In this document: piece after piece, positions 1-8,357 of the stretch
How positions within the stretch are numbered: position 1 is the stretch's first letter
How the letters are laid out: every line of letters begins with the position of its first letter
Position numbers and translations under genes: made by a program
The notes under the pieces: model-generated
Told to the model about the DNA's origin: nothing
Databases searched by the model: none
What the model saw: only the letters and a program-made list of their open reading frames with translations
Source of the DNA: Actinomadura xylanilytica
GTDB lineage: Bacteria; Actinomycetota; Actinomycetes; Streptosporangiales; Streptosporangiaceae
Direction of reading: 5' to 3'
Assembly: GCF_030283145.1 (NCBI RefSeq)
Contig: NZ_JASNWE010000001.1
Span: 1-64,000 of the forward strand
Length of the DNA stretch: 64,000 nt

Positions 1-160
1 ATCCCTGCCACCAACCCGAAGGACAGTGGCACGGGGTGGTCCAGCCAACTAATGACCGAACCGATTAAGGCACTGGCTTTTAACACGCTGTTGAGTTCTC
101 AAGAAACGGACACCCACCGCGCTCCACCCACTCTCGCGGGCCTCACTCCGGGGCAACCCT
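1..160 (-). promoter_or_regulatory. rRNA operon leader (16S gene outside left edge)
   Basis: Read on the minus strand, positions 110 to 91 give the conserved actinomycete pre-16S leader block CTTGAGAACTCAACAG and neighbours (boxA/processing region), followed leftwards by AACAGCGTGTTAAAAGCC. No coding signal is present. The leader and the promoters at 164-191 and 444-472 point out of the window to the left, so the 16S gene should begin a short distance beyond base 1. Identification rests on recall of this leader motif, not on an alignment. Confidence 0.75.
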
Positions 161-163
161 TCT

Positions 164-191
164 AACTTACCAGGATCTTCCCGGCTGTCAA
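164..191 (-). promoter_or_regulatory. proximal rRNA promoter
   Basis: On the minus strand there is a perfect -35 hexamer TTGACA (186-191), a 16-bp spacer and -10 TAAGTT (164-169). It lies directly upstream of the rRNA leader and fits a housekeeping-sigma rRNA promoter. A weaker TTGACC lies 32 bp further upstream (218-223) without a good -10. Confidence 0.65.
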
Positions 192-443
192 GTCCAGATC
201 CGAAGATCTTTTTCGACGGTCAAGAATCACCCGATCCCCACACACCAACCACACAGACCGAAGCCTGCGACTCGATGTACCGGGGGCGCCCACCGGGCCG
301 GCCACCTTGCGGCGTCCTGCATCCCGTTCCGGGCTGACCTTCTCATCGTACATCAGTCCGAGCGAGGCTCGAACCGATTTACCGAGCTGGTCTCCCCGGG
401 GCCGTCCGCCTCTCGGCGTCCCGCATCCCTCGGGGCATTGAGA

Positions 444-472
444 ACATTAAATGCGCTCTCCGAAAGCGTCAA
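444..472 (-). promoter_or_regulatory. distal rRNA promoter
   Basis: Minus-strand -35 TTGACG (467-472), 17-bp spacer, -10 TAATGT (444-449). Together with the proximal promoter this makes tandem rRNA promoters about 275 bp apart. The stretch 195-440 between them holds no gene that I can support. Confidence 0.6.
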
Positions 473-647
473 ATCGGGGCTCGCGCGCTCCGAATTCCCT
501 GTCCGTGTCCGCCGGCGCCCGGCGACGTTCACGCCGCGCCTGACACCAGGTCGGCCCAGTTCACGCGCTATATGGGCCAGGTCACCGCGCGGTACGGTTC
601 GGTCGGCCTCGCCGAGAGGCGCCCCTTCCCGGGCGCCGGGGCTGGGG

Positions 648-1244
648 CCATCGGACCGTCCCGCGCTCCGGCTCGCCGCCGCGCAGCTCGGGCATGAGGC
701 GGTCGTCCGGCATCTTCCCGACCCCGGCCGCCGGACGCTGCTCGCGACCGTCAGGCTGGCGGAACCTCACCGCGTGACGCGATCCAAGAGGCTCCCGTAC
801 GCGGCGACTTACGCGGTGACGCTGCGGCCGTATTCGGCGGCGGCACGGGCGTTCTCGACCTCGGTGGCGACAGGCCGGGCAGGGCAGAGCCCTCGGATGG
901 CAGGACCCGGCCTTCCCTTCCTGAACGAACTCGGTGAGGCGGCACGGCTCGAAGGGGCGTCCTTGCGCCTTCTGCCGGGAGAGGGCGCGCAGCGCGCGGT
1001 GCTCACGACCGCTGGGGACTCCCGTTCCGACTGGCTCCGCGTGGGACAGGCGCTACAGCGCGTCCTGTTCGGCGGTACGGCCCGGTCTGTCTCGGTGGTG
1101 TTCCGCCGTCCGCCGTTCGGCCTCTCAGGCGCCGAGGACCTCGTGTCGCCCGGCGAGGTTCTCCAGGTGATGCTCGAACTGTCGCTGGACTCCCCCGCTC
1201 CCGCGCAGCCACCCGTACTAGTCGAGCCTGCGGAAAACCGATAG
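648..1244 (+). pseudogene. decayed Acg-family FMN nitroreductase
   Basis: The frame is open but only pieces look like a protein. The part starting near 663 (ALRLAAAQLGHEAVVRHLPD, then LLATVRLAEPHR) matches the middle of actinobacterial Acg-type nitroreductases. The part near 1000-1070 (TTAGDSRSDWLRVGQALQRVL) matches their conserved C-terminal block. The roughly 80-100 residues normally between those blocks, the N-terminal FMN-binding NTQPW region, and a credible start with ribosome binding site are all missing. I read this as a remnant with an internal deletion. Its tail overlaps the convergent methyltransferase by 27 bp. A short functional protein cannot be fully excluded. Confidence 0.6.
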
Positions 1245-2057
1245 GACGAAGGACAGCGGCACCGGAAGCGGGTCCGGTAGTGACGCCAGCCGTTCCCGGA
1301 GCAGTTCGTCCGGGACGTGGTGCGCGCTGGGGCCCATGCCGACCAGCGTCGCGGTCTCCTCGTGTGTGAGGAGCGCTTCGCTCTCCAGCTCCTCGCGCGC
1401 GTCGAGCGTGAAGTAGCCGGCGACCGCCGCGTCGGTGCGCGCGGTCTTCTGCTCGTCCACCGACAGGATGCCGAGTGGCTCCACGAGCGAGCCGAGGTGA
1501 CGCGGCGACGGCGTGACCGTGTAGAGGGCTCCCTGCGGATCGAGCACCCGATGGAACTCGGCCGCGTTGCGCGGGGCGAAGACGTTCACGATCGCGTCGG
1601 CCGCGCCGTCGCGGACCGGGAGTGGACGCCACAGGTCCGCGACCACTGCCCCGGCCCGGGGATGGGCACGCGCCGCTCTGCGCGCCGCGTGCTTGGAGAT
1701 GTCGAGTGCCAGGCCGACCGCCGACGGCGCGCGGTCGAGGACCGCGCTCAGGTAGTGACCCGTGCCGGCACCCGCGTCCAGGACGCACGCCTTGCCGTCC
1801 AGCCGGGCGGACACGCGGTCGGCCAGCAGGTCGGTGGGCGCTGCGAAATGCCCGGCCCCGAGGAACCGGTCGCGGGCGCGCACCATCTCGGGGGTGTCGG
1901 CCGTGCCGGGACGGGCGTTGCCTGGCAGGAGGTTCGCGTACCCCTGCTTGGCGATGTCGAAGGTGTGCCCCTCGGCGCAGCGGAGCCCGCGTTCCTCCAA
2001 CGCGAGGCCGGCACCGCACACCGGGCACACCAGGTAGTGGACGACGTCGGCGAGCAT
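1218..2057 (-). CDS. RlmA-type 23S rRNA (guanine-N1) methyltransferase
   Basis: SAM-dependent methyltransferase of the RlmA/TlrB family, which methylates a guanine in 23S rRNA helix 35 and can give macrolide (tylosin-type) resistance. The N-terminus carries the family zinc motif (CPVCGAGL, then C-AEGH) and the FDIAKQGYANLL block. The Rossmann motif is VLDAGAGTGHYL, and PSPRHLGSLVEPLG follows in the C-terminal half. At 279 residues the length is normal. The ATG at 2057 gives the usual short lead before the zinc motif; an in-frame ATG at 2075 is an alternative. The gene lies about 100 bp downstream of thioredoxin on the same strand. Whether it is of the housekeeping or resistance subtype cannot be decided from sequence alone. 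Confidence 0.88.
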   Translation of the reverse strand: MLADVVHYLVCPVCGAGLALEERGLRCAEGHTFDIAKQGYANLLPGNARPGTADTPEMVRARDRFLGAGHFAAPTDLLADRVSARLDGKACVLDAGAGTGHYLSAVLDRAPSAVGLALDISKHAARRAARAHPRAGAVVADLWRPLPVRDGAADAIVNVFAPRNAAEFHRVLDPQGALYTVTPSPRHLGSLVEPLGILSVDEQKTARTDAAVAGYFTLDAREELESEALLTHEETATLVGMGPSAHHVPDELLRERLASLPDPLPVPLSFVLSVFRRLD

Positions 2058-2159
2058 CGTTCCATCATCGACCATGGCGGGGCGGAACGCTGCCGAAGCC
2101 CCCGGACGGCCATCCGATGTACACACGCCGGCACCCGTGCCCGCGGCCGGGCGGGCCGG

Positions 2160-2513
2160 TCAGGACTCCAGGCGGCTGCGGACGTCCTCCATGTCGAGGC
2201 CCCGCACCTGCTCGATCACGTTCTCCAGCATGGTGTCGGGCAGCGCCCCCGGCTCGGCGAAGACGATGACGCCGTCGCGGATCGCCATCAGCGTGGGGAT
2301 CGAGGCGATCCCGAACCGCTCCGACAGCGCCGGCTGGGCCTCGGTGTCGACCTTGGCGAAGACGATGTCGTCGTGCTTGGCCGCCGACTTCTCGAAGATC
2401 GGGGCGAATCGGCGGCACGGGCCGCACCAGGAGGCCCAGAAGTCCACCAGGACGATGCCCGTGCCCTGCGCGACCTGGTCGAAGTTCTCCGCGGTCAGTG
2501 TGACCGTCGCCAT
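2160..2513 (-). CDS. trxA: thioredoxin
   Basis: Small cytoplasmic dithiol-disulfide oxidoreductase of 117 residues. The active site WCGPC sits in VDFWASWCGPCRRFAP and the cis-proline loop is ASIPTLM, both intact. The ATG is preceded by GAGGAGAAA at proper spacing. It is divergent from a group 2 sigma factor, with a 133-bp shared intergenic region containing a palindrome and a SigR-like promoter. This setting suggests a thiol-oxidative stress response, which is how thioredoxin genes are regulated in Streptomyces. The C-terminus (MEDVRSRLES) is slightly longer than in the E. coli protein. Confidence 0.93.
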   Translation of the reverse strand: MATVTLTAENFDQVAQGTGIVLVDFWASWCGPCRRFAPIFEKSAAKHDDIVFAKVDTEAQPALSERFGIASIPTLMAIRDGVIVFAEPGALPDTMLENVIEQVRGLDMEDVRSRLES

Positions 2514-2571
2514 GTCATTTTCTCCTCGGTCGGGGTATCAGAACGGGTAGAGCCGCTGTCAGCGTCGCAGT

Positions 2572-2588
2572 ATTCCCGAATCGGGAAT
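2572..2588. promoter_or_regulatory. 17-bp palindrome in trx/sigma intergenic region
   Basis: ATTCCCGAATCGGGAAT is a perfect inverted repeat with 8-bp arms around one central base, placed between the divergent thioredoxin and sigma genes. Its right arm supplies the GGAAT of the SigR-like promoter, so a protein bound here could also affect that promoter. Confidence 0.45.
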
Positions 2589-2610
2589 CACAGAGCGGTA
2601 ATTAGACGTT
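2584..2610 (+). promoter_or_regulatory. SigR/SigH-type promoter of the group 2 sigma gene
   Basis: GGAAT (2584-2588), a 19-bp spacer and GTT (2608-2610) match the actinobacterial SigR/SigH consensus GGAAT-N18-20-GTT. The predicted start lies near 2617, about 30 bases ahead of the ATG, with a GGAGAAGG ribosome binding site between. I found no equally good match on the minus strand for thioredoxin. Confidence 0.55.
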
Positions 2611-2646
2611 GTCCTCTTAGGGAGATCGCACCGGAGAAGGGTCAGG

Positions 2647-3666
2647 ATGGCTGCAACCCGTATCAAGGGCGACAGGGTCGACGCCCCCGACAAGGACCTG
2701 GTCGGGGCGTACCTCGACCGGATCGGCCGTACGCCTCTGCTCGACGCGCACGAAGAGGTCGATCTGGCGAAGGCGATCGAGGGGGGCCTGTACGCCGAAC
2801 AGCTGCTCGACGAGGGGACCGTGCCCAAGGGCGCGAGCCGCGAGGAGCTGGAGGACCTGGTCTCGGCGGGGCTGCGCGCCAAGCAGCGCTTCGTCGAGGC
2901 CAACCTGCGCCTCGTGGTCTCGATCGCCCGCAAGTACCCGACCGACTCGCTGCCCCTCATCGACCTCATTCAAGAAGGCAATCTGGGCCTGATGCGCGCG
3001 GTGGAGAAGTTCGACTACCGCCGCGGCTTCAAGTTCTCCACATACGCGACCTGGTGGATCCGGCAGGCCATCGGCCGGGGGCTGAGCCACACCGCCCGCA
3101 CGATCCGGCTGCCGGTGCACGTGGAAGAGGAGCTGTCCCGGCTGCGCCGCGCCGAACGGCAGCTCAGCCGCGAGCTCGGCCGCGAGCCCAGCCGCGAGGA
3201 ACTGGCCGGGTCGGTCGGCGCCGAGCCCGAGCACGTCGACGAGCTGCTGCGCTGGCGGCGCGACCCGGCGAGCCTGGACGCGACCGTCGACGACGCCGGG
3301 GAGACGCCGATGGGCGACCTGCTCCAGGACCCGGACGCGGTGACGCCCGAGGCCGAGGTGGTCGCCCTGGACGATCTGGAGGGCCTGTCCAGGCTGCTGG
3401 ACCGGCTCCCCGAACGTGAGGCGGCGATCGTCCGGGCCCGGTTCGGCATGGACAACGGACAGCCGCTCTCGTACGCGCAGATCGGGGTCCGCTACAACCT
3501 GAGCCACAATCGGGTGCGGCAGATCACCGACCGATCGCTGCGGCGGCTCCGGCAGCTCGCTGGGGAGACCGACCTCGCCGGGCGCCGGGCGCTCGCGGGC
3601 GCACCGGCACCGGCCGCCGAGGAACGAGAGCGGGAGCGCGCCGCCGCCGGGAGCAGGGCGGCCTGA
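2647..3666 (+). CDS. group 2 (HrdB/SigB-like) RNA polymerase sigma factor
   Basis: Sigma-70 family protein of 339 residues. Region 1.2 is DLVGAYLDRIGRTPLLDAHE, region 2 holds LVVSIARKY, LIQEGNLGLMRAVEKFDY and FSTYATWWIRQAI, region 3 covers about 150-230, and region 4.2 is SYAQIGVRYNLSHNRVRQI. It lacks the long acidic region 1.1 of the principal sigma factor, so it is a group 2 alternative factor. The ATG follows GGAGAAGG at 6 bp. Region 4 reads YAQIG.RYNLSHNRVRQ where the principal factor has LEEIG...VTRERIRQ, suggesting altered -35 recognition. A perfect hairpin terminator follows. A SigR-like promoter upstream suggests induction by redox or envelope stress. Confidence 0.92.
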   Translation: MAATRIKGDRVDAPDKDLVGAYLDRIGRTPLLDAHEEVDLAKAIEGGLYAEQLLDEGTVPKGASREELEDLVSAGLRAKQRFVEANLRLVVSIARKYPTDSLPLIDLIQEGNLGLMRAVEKFDYRRGFKFSTYATWWIRQAIGRGLSHTARTIRLPVHVEEELSRLRRAERQLSRELGREPSREELAGSVGAEPEHVDELLRWRRDPASLDATVDDAGETPMGDLLQDPDAVTPEAEVVALDDLEGLSRLLDRLPEREAAIVRARFGMDNGQPLSYAQIGVRYNLSHNRVRQITDRSLRRLRQLAGETDLAGRRALAGAPAPAAEERERERAAAGSRAA

Positions 3667-3672
3667 ACGAGT

Positions 3673-3704
3673 GGAACCGGTCCGGACCGGACCGGACCGG
3701 TTCC
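3673..3704 (+). terminator. hairpin terminator after sigma gene
   Basis: Perfect 13-bp arms (GGAACCGGTCCGG / CCGGACCGGTTCC) with a 6-base loop start 7 bp after the sigma stop codon. No U-tract follows, as is usual in high-GC actinomycetes. Confidence 0.65.
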
Positions 3705-3759
3705 CCCCATGTCACGCGGATAGTGCCGCACGGCGGAGCGTGTCATAGCCTTGTGGACT

Positions 3760-5109
3760 GTGAGTACATCGAACGTCACTGGGGAGCTCGACGCCTGGCG
3801 CGCCCTCCCCGCCCTTCAGCAACCCGACTGGGACGACCCCGCCGAGCTGCGCGCGGTCGTCGCGGAGCTCGCCGCGCAGCCCCCGCTGGTCTTCGCGGGC
3901 GAATGCGACCAGCTCAAGGACCGGCTCGCCGAGGTCGCCCTGGGTGAGGCGTTCGTCCTCCAGGGCGGCGACTGCGCGGAGACGTTCGCCGGTTCCACGG
4001 CCGACGCCGTCCGGAACAAGCTCAAGACCCTCCTCCAGATGGCGGTCGTGCTCACCTACGCCGCCAGCGTGCCGGTGGTGAAGATCGGGCGGATGGCGGG
4101 GCAGTTCGCCAAGCCCCGGTCCAAGCCGCTGGAGTCGCACGGCGGCCTGGAGCTGCCCGCCTACCGCGGCGACGCGGTCAACGGCCTCGACTTCACCGAG
4201 GCGTCCCGCCGGAACGATCCGAACCGGCTGCTCAAGGCCTACCACTGCTCGGCGGTCACGCTGAACCTGTGCCGGGCGTTCACCAAGGGCGGCTACGCCG
4301 ACCTGCGGCAGGTGCACGCCTGGAACCGCGACTTCGTGGCGCAGAGCCCGGCGGGCCGCCGCTACGAGCAGGTGGCCGGGGAGATCGACCGGGCGCTGAC
4401 CTTCATGAAGGCGTGCGGGGCCAATCCCGACGAGTTCCACGGGGTGGAGTTCTACTCCAGCCACGAGGCGCTGCTGCTGGACTACGAGCGGGCCCTGACC
4501 CGCATCGACAGCCTCAGCGGCAAACCGTACGACGTGTCGGCGCACTTCCTGTGGCTCGGCGAGCGCACCCGGCAGCTCGACGGCGCGCACGTGGAGTTCC
4601 TGCGGCACATCCGCAACCCGATCGGGGTGAAGCTCGGGCCGACGACCACCGCCGACGACGCGCTGGCGCTGATCGACCGGCTCAACCCCGAGCGCGAGCC
4701 CGGCCGGCTGACCTTCATCACCCGGATGGGCGCCGGGAGGATCCGCGACGTGCTGCCGCCGCTGATCGAGAAGGTGCACCGCAGCGGCGCCCCGGTGGCC
4801 TGGATCTGCGACCCGATGCACGGCAACACCTTCGAGGCCCCGAGCGGGCACAAGACGCGCCGGCTGGACGACGTGCTCGACGAGGTGGCCGGGTTCTTCG
4901 AGGTGCACCGGGCGCTCGGCACGCACCCGGGCGGCATCCACATCGAGTTCACCGGCGACGACGTCACCGAGTGCGTCGGCGGCGGCTCCCCGATCGTCGA
5001 GGACGACCTGCACCAGCGCTACGAGACGGCGTGCGACCCGCGGCTCAACCGCGGGCAGTCGCTCGACCTGGCCTTCATGGTGGCCGAGCTGTACCGCAAG
5101 ACCCAGTGA
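3760..5109 (+). CDS. class II 3-deoxy-7-phosphoheptulonate synthase
   Basis: First enzyme of the shikimate pathway, condensing phosphoenolpyruvate and erythrose 4-phosphate. The 449-residue protein is of the plant-like class II type. Family blocks seen are GGDCAETF, KPRSKP, RAFTKGGYADL, THEALLLDYE-like SSHEALLLDYERAL, CDPMHGN and ETACDPRLNRGQSLDLAF. I chose the GTG at 3760; a TTG at 3751 is in frame. There is no clear Shine-Dalgarno before the GTG, so leaderless translation is possible. The gene is followed by a strong hairpin. It supplies chorismate precursors for aromatic amino acids and, in this window, for the DHB siderophore genes. Confidence 0.93.
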   Translation: MSTSNVTGELDAWRALPALQQPDWDDPAELRAVVAELAAQPPLVFAGECDQLKDRLAEVALGEAFVLQGGDCAETFAGSTADAVRNKLKTLLQMAVVLTYAASVPVVKIGRMAGQFAKPRSKPLESHGGLELPAYRGDAVNGLDFTEASRRNDPNRLLKAYHCSAVTLNLCRAFTKGGYADLRQVHAWNRDFVAQSPAGRRYEQVAGEIDRALTFMKACGANPDEFHGVEFYSSHEALLLDYERALTRIDSLSGKPYDVSAHFLWLGERTRQLDGAHVEFLRHIRNPIGVKLGPTTTADDALALIDRLNPEREPGRLTFITRMGAGRIRDVLPPLIEKVHRSGAPVAWICDPMHGNTFEAPSGHKTRRLDDVLDEVAGFFEVHRALGTHPGGIHIEFTGDDVTECVGGGSPIVEDDLHQRYETACDPRLNRGQSLDLAFMVAELYRKTQ

Positions 5110-5162
5110 GGCGGGAGCCGGTGCCGCTCGACGACCGGTGACGCTCCGGGACCAGTGACGAA

Positions 5163-5210
5163 CGGGCCCGTGCCGCTCGCCCCCGCGCCGGGGAGAGCGA
5201 CACGGGCCCG
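5163..5210. terminator. bidirectional hairpin between aroG-type gene and HATPase gene
   Basis: Arms CGGGCCCGTG (5163-5172) and CACGGGCCCG (5201-5210) pair perfectly. An inner CGCTC/GAGCG pairing extends the stem after one mismatch. It lies between convergent genes and could serve both. Confidence 0.55.
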
Positions 5211-5292
5211 CACGTTCACCCGGAGACGGCACCGCCGGGCGCGGGTGCGCCGGGGCGTCGTCCCGGGAGACCAGCGTCCCGGGAGCGTGGGA

Positions 5293-5661
5293 TCAGATGG
5301 TGACCTCGGCCCAGACGACCTTGCCACCAGTGACCGGGTCGGCGCCCCAGGAGGTGGCGAACCGGTCGACGATGAACAGCCCGCGGTGCGACTCGTCGAG
5401 CGGGCCGGGGACGGTGAGCCTGGGCAGCTGGGCGGCGCGGTCGCGGACCTCCACCCGGACCCGGCCCTGAGCGCGCAGCAGGCGCAGCTCGAGCGCGGTG
5501 CCCGCGTGCCGGACGGCGTTGGCGACGAGCTCGGCCACGATGGCGGTGACGAGCTCCTCGCGCTCCATCAGCGCCCAGGTGCGCATAGTGCGGGCGGCGA
5601 GCCTGCGGGCGTACTCGACCGCCTCGGTCTGCGGGGCCGCGCGCAGCGTGGTCTCGGTCAT
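5293..5661 (-). CDS. RsbW-like ATP-binding regulatory protein (HATPase)
   Basis: About 122 residues of a GHKL-type ATPase domain of the anti-sigma/serine kinase class. The N-box is ELVANAVRHAG, and G-box residues lie in DRAAQL and LDESHRGLFIVDRFATSWG. Such proteins bind a sigma factor or phosphorylate a STAS antagonist. The ATG at 5661 begins MTETTLRAA; an in-frame GTG at 5691 is the alternative. It is immediately downstream of a STAS gene and a PP2C-type phosphatase gene on the same strand, forming a classic partner-switching trio. Its target sigma factor is unknown. Confidence 0.85.
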   Translation of the reverse strand: MTETTLRAAPQTEAVEYARRLAARTMRTWALMEREELVTAIVAELVANAVRHAGTALELRLLRAQGRVRVEVRDRAAQLPRLTVPGPLDESHRGLFIVDRFATSWGADPVTGGKVVWAEVTI

Positions 5662-5710
5662 CGGGCCGGTCACTCCGCCCGCTCGCCGCACGCCGTCGGG
5701 TCGCCGCCCA

Positions 5711-6037
5711 TCAGCTCACTCCTTCGGTGGGACCGCCGATGAGGAAACGGTCGAGCCCGGTGGTCCGCAGGACGTTCTCGACCCGGCCGTAGGCGCCGGT
5801 GACCGTCAGTGAGGCGTTCTGCGCCCGGGCGTGCTTGTAGGCCCGGACCAGGACGTTGAGACCGGAGGAGTCGCAGAAGTCGACCGCCGTGAGGTCGACG
5901 ACCACGGACCGCTCGCCCGCGTCGACGAGCTCGGTCAACCGCGACCGCAGCTCGTCGGAGGAGTGCAGGTCGATCGAGCCGCGCGCGGCGATCGTCGCGC
6001 GGCCGTCCTGTCGTGTCGTGTGCAAGGCAAGCCCCAC
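5711..6037 (-). CDS. STAS-domain anti-sigma factor antagonist
   Basis: A 108-residue single-domain SpoIIAA/RsbV-like protein. The phosphorylatable serine lies in VDFCDSSGLNVLVRA, around residue 57. The unphosphorylated form is expected to sequester the HATPase protein, and phosphorylation should release it. The gene lies between the PP2C phosphatase (upstream, 31-bp gap) and the HATPase (downstream), consistent with a co-transcribed partner-switching module. Confidence 0.9.
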   Translation of the reverse strand: MGLALHTTRQDGRATIAARGSIDLHSSDELRSRLTELVDAGERSVVVDLTAVDFCDSSGLNVLVRAYKHARAQNASLTVTGAYGRVENVLRTTGLDRFLIGGPTEGVS

Positions 6038-6068
6038 GCCACCCCACCTTACCGATTGTCGGTCTCCA

Positions 6069-8357
6069 TCATGATGCCCGGAGAACTATGAGAGCAACGT
6101 CGTCGTTCGAGGGTTCGGGGCCGAAGTCGCGGACCGCGCGCTGGATCCGCGCGGCCACCGCTCCCGCGCTGAGCCCGGTGCAGCCGGCCAGCAGCCGTTC
6201 GAGGCCGTGCCCGTCGCCGAGGAGGCGGGTGCCGGAGCGGCGCTCGGTGACGCCGTCGGTCACGCACAGCAGCACCTCGCCCCGGCGGAGCTGGACGGTG
6301 TCGGTGTGGAAGTCGACGCCGTCGAACACGCCGAGCAGCGGCTGCGGGGTGGCGGCCTCGCGCACCCCGCCGTCGGGGTCGAGCAGCAGCGGCGGCGGAT
6401 GGCCCGCGCTGGTCAGCCTGATCGTGACCCCGTCGCGGCGGGCCCGGGGCGTGATCTCGCCGTGCAGCAGGGTGAGCAGCCGGCCCCGCTCGCCCTCGCC
6501 GAGGATCAGCCGGTTGAGCCGGGTGAGGACGCCGGGGACGGACATGTCCTCGGCGGCCAGGATGCGCAGGGCGTGCCGGGCGAGGCCGGTGACGGCCGCG
6601 GCCTCCGGGCCGGTGCCGCACACGTCGCCGATGGCGAAGCGCCAGCGGGGCACGGGGGCCGGGGCGGCCCGGCCGGCGACGCTCTCGAAGACGTCGTAGA
6701 AGTCGCCGCCGACCTCGCTGCCCTCGCCGGCGGGCTCGTAGACCACCGCGACCTCGAGTCCCGGGATGTCGGGAATGGCGGGCGGCAGCAGGCTGCGCTG
6801 CAAAGCGCTGCTCATCGCGGTCTGGGCGGAGAACAACCGGGCGTTGTCGACGGCGAGGGCGGCGCGGCGGCTCAGCTCCTCGGCGAGTTCGACCGCGCTG
6901 CGCGGGAACCGGTCGCCGGCGGGGCGGCCGATGACGATCGCGCCGATCCGGCGGCCCCGGGCGATGAGCGGGAACGCGTACGCCTGGTCGTTGGCGGTGG
7001 GACCGGCCGCGGCCCGGTACTGCACGGGCGCGGTGGCGGGGCCGTTCCAGGGGCCGGGGGCGTCGGTGGGCGGGGTGGCCTCGGCGTGGTCGAGCAGGTC
7101 GCGGAGCCCGTCGGCGAGGGTCTCGTCGGCGTGCCACACGTAGGCGAGCCGGACGGCGTCGGCGTCGGTGACGGTGTAGACGGCGCACCAGGACGCCAGC
7201 CGGGGGACGACGAGCTGCGCGACCAGGGCCATCGTGCGCTCCTGGTCAAGGGTGCCGGCGAGCAGGTCGCTGGCCTCGGCGACGAAGCTGAGCCAGCCCC
7301 GCCAGGACCGTTCCAGCTCACCCACCCTGGCCTTCTCCAGAGAGAGCGACATCTCGTCGGCCAGCCGGCCGAGCCGGGCGCCGTCGGCCTCGTCGAAGCG
7401 GCCGGGGGCGGCGGCCACCGCGACGACCAGTCCGGTGAGGCGGCCCTGGGACTCCAGCGGGGCGGCGGCCAGCGACCTGGCGCGCAGGGCGGCGGCGAGC
7501 GGGTCGGAGGTGTCGGTGGAGACCCACGGCGAGCCGGCCCGGGCGTGCGGGCCGAGGCTGACCACCGACAGCTCGCCGAGCGGGACCTCCTCGGGCAGCC
7601 CGGCCGAGGCGCCCATGATCAGCCGGCCGTCGCGCTCGGTCAGCAGGACGGCCGCGCCGTCGGCGCCGAGGACCTCGCGGACGGCGGTGACGGCGTCCTC
7701 CATGGACTCGCGGGCCACCGGGGAGCGCAGCAGCTTGTCGCCCGCCGCCGGCACCTCGGCGGGGGCCTCGCCGCCCGTCCGGGCGTCGCCGCCGCCGAGC
7801 CGCCCCTCGGCGGCCGTACGGGAGGCGGTGCGGGGCTCGGCCGCCGCGCGCGGGCCGAGGATCCGTTCGGCGGTGCGGGTGGTCCCGTCGGCACCCGCGG
7901 GCGCCCCGGCCTGGGCGCCGCCGACGGGGCGCTCAGGCGTCCCGGCCGTGCCGGAGGCCTGGGCTGCGGTGCCGTTGGCTGCGGCGGGGCGGGGCAGTCG
8001 GAACCACACGCCCTTGGTGCGGTTGTCGTAGGAGACGCCCCAGGACGCGGCGAGGCGCGCGATGGAGGGCAGGCCGCGCCCGCTGGAGGCGGTCACGCCG
8101 GGCATCTCGATGGTGCGGGTGGGGTGCCGGTCCCGGACCTCGATCTGGATCTCGCCGTCGCCCAGGTGGCAGGTGACCTCGAAGGAGGTGCCTGCGTAGG
8201 CGACGGCGTTGGTGGCCAGCTCGCTGGTGGCCAGGATGGCGTCGTCGGCGGCATCGTCGGCGTTCCAGTCCGCGAGCACCCGCCGGACGAAGCGGCGCGC
8301 GTCCGCCACCGCGGCGGCGGTGGACGGGAAGGTGGCCGACACCGTCTGCCGATCCAA
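6069..8357 (-). CDS. multidomain HATPase-GAF-GAF-PP2C (SpoIIE/RsbU-type) phosphatase
   Basis: Predicted 762-residue cytoplasmic serine phosphatase acting on a STAS antagonist. Residues 1-125 form an RsbW-like HATPase (SELATNAVAYAG, SSGRGLPSIARLAASWG). A low-complexity Ala/Gly/Thr linker covers about 125-210. Two GAF-like sensor domains follow (about 215-340 and 350-520). The C-terminal PP2C/SpoIIE domain (about 540-762) has the metal motifs EVGGDFYDVF and GDVCGTGPEAA and ends SNDDVALIVLRAS. The start is TTG at 8357, supported by GAGGGA 6 bases upstream; a GTG 15 bp inside is possible. Kinase-like and phosphatase domains in one chain suggest it can both phosphorylate and dephosphorylate antagonists. 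Confidence 0.88.
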   Translation of the reverse strand: MDRQTVSATFPSTAAAVADARRFVRRVLADWNADDAADDAILATSELATNAVAYAGTSFEVTCHLGDGEIQIEVRDRHPTRTIEMPGVTASSGRGLPSIARLAASWGVSYDNRTKGVWFRLPRPAAANGTAAQASGTAGTPERPVGGAQAGAPAGADGTTRTAERILGPRAAAEPRTASRTAAEGRLGGGDARTGGEAPAEVPAAGDKLLRSPVARESMEDAVTAVREVLGADGAAVLLTERDGRLIMGASAGLPEEVPLGELSVVSLGPHARAGSPWVSTDTSDPLAAALRARSLAAAPLESQGRLTGLVVAVAAAPGRFDEADGARLGRLADEMSLSLEKARVGELERSWRGWLSFVAEASDLLAGTLDQERTMALVAQLVVPRLASWCAVYTVTDADAVRLAYVWHADETLADGLRDLLDHAEATPPTDAPGPWNGPATAPVQYRAAAGPTANDQAYAFPLIARGRRIGAIVIGRPAGDRFPRSAVELAEELSRRAALAVDNARLFSAQTAMSSALQRSLLPPAIPDIPGLEVAVVYEPAGEGSEVGGDFYDVFESVAGRAAPAPVPRWRFAIGDVCGTGPEAAAVTGLARHALRILAAEDMSVPGVLTRLNRLILGEGERGRLLTLLHGEITPRARRDGVTIRLTSAGHPPPLLLDPDGGVREAATPQPLLGVFDGVDFHTDTVQLRRGEVLLCVTDGVTERRSGTRLLGDGHGLERLLAGCTGLSAGAVAARIQRAVRDFGPEPSNDDVALIVLRAS

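Noticed and set aside
438..660. N-terminal extension of the nitroreductase-like frame
   Set aside because: Residues 1-70 of the frame show no similarity to the family and overlap the distal rRNA promoter. No ribosome binding site supports a start at 438.
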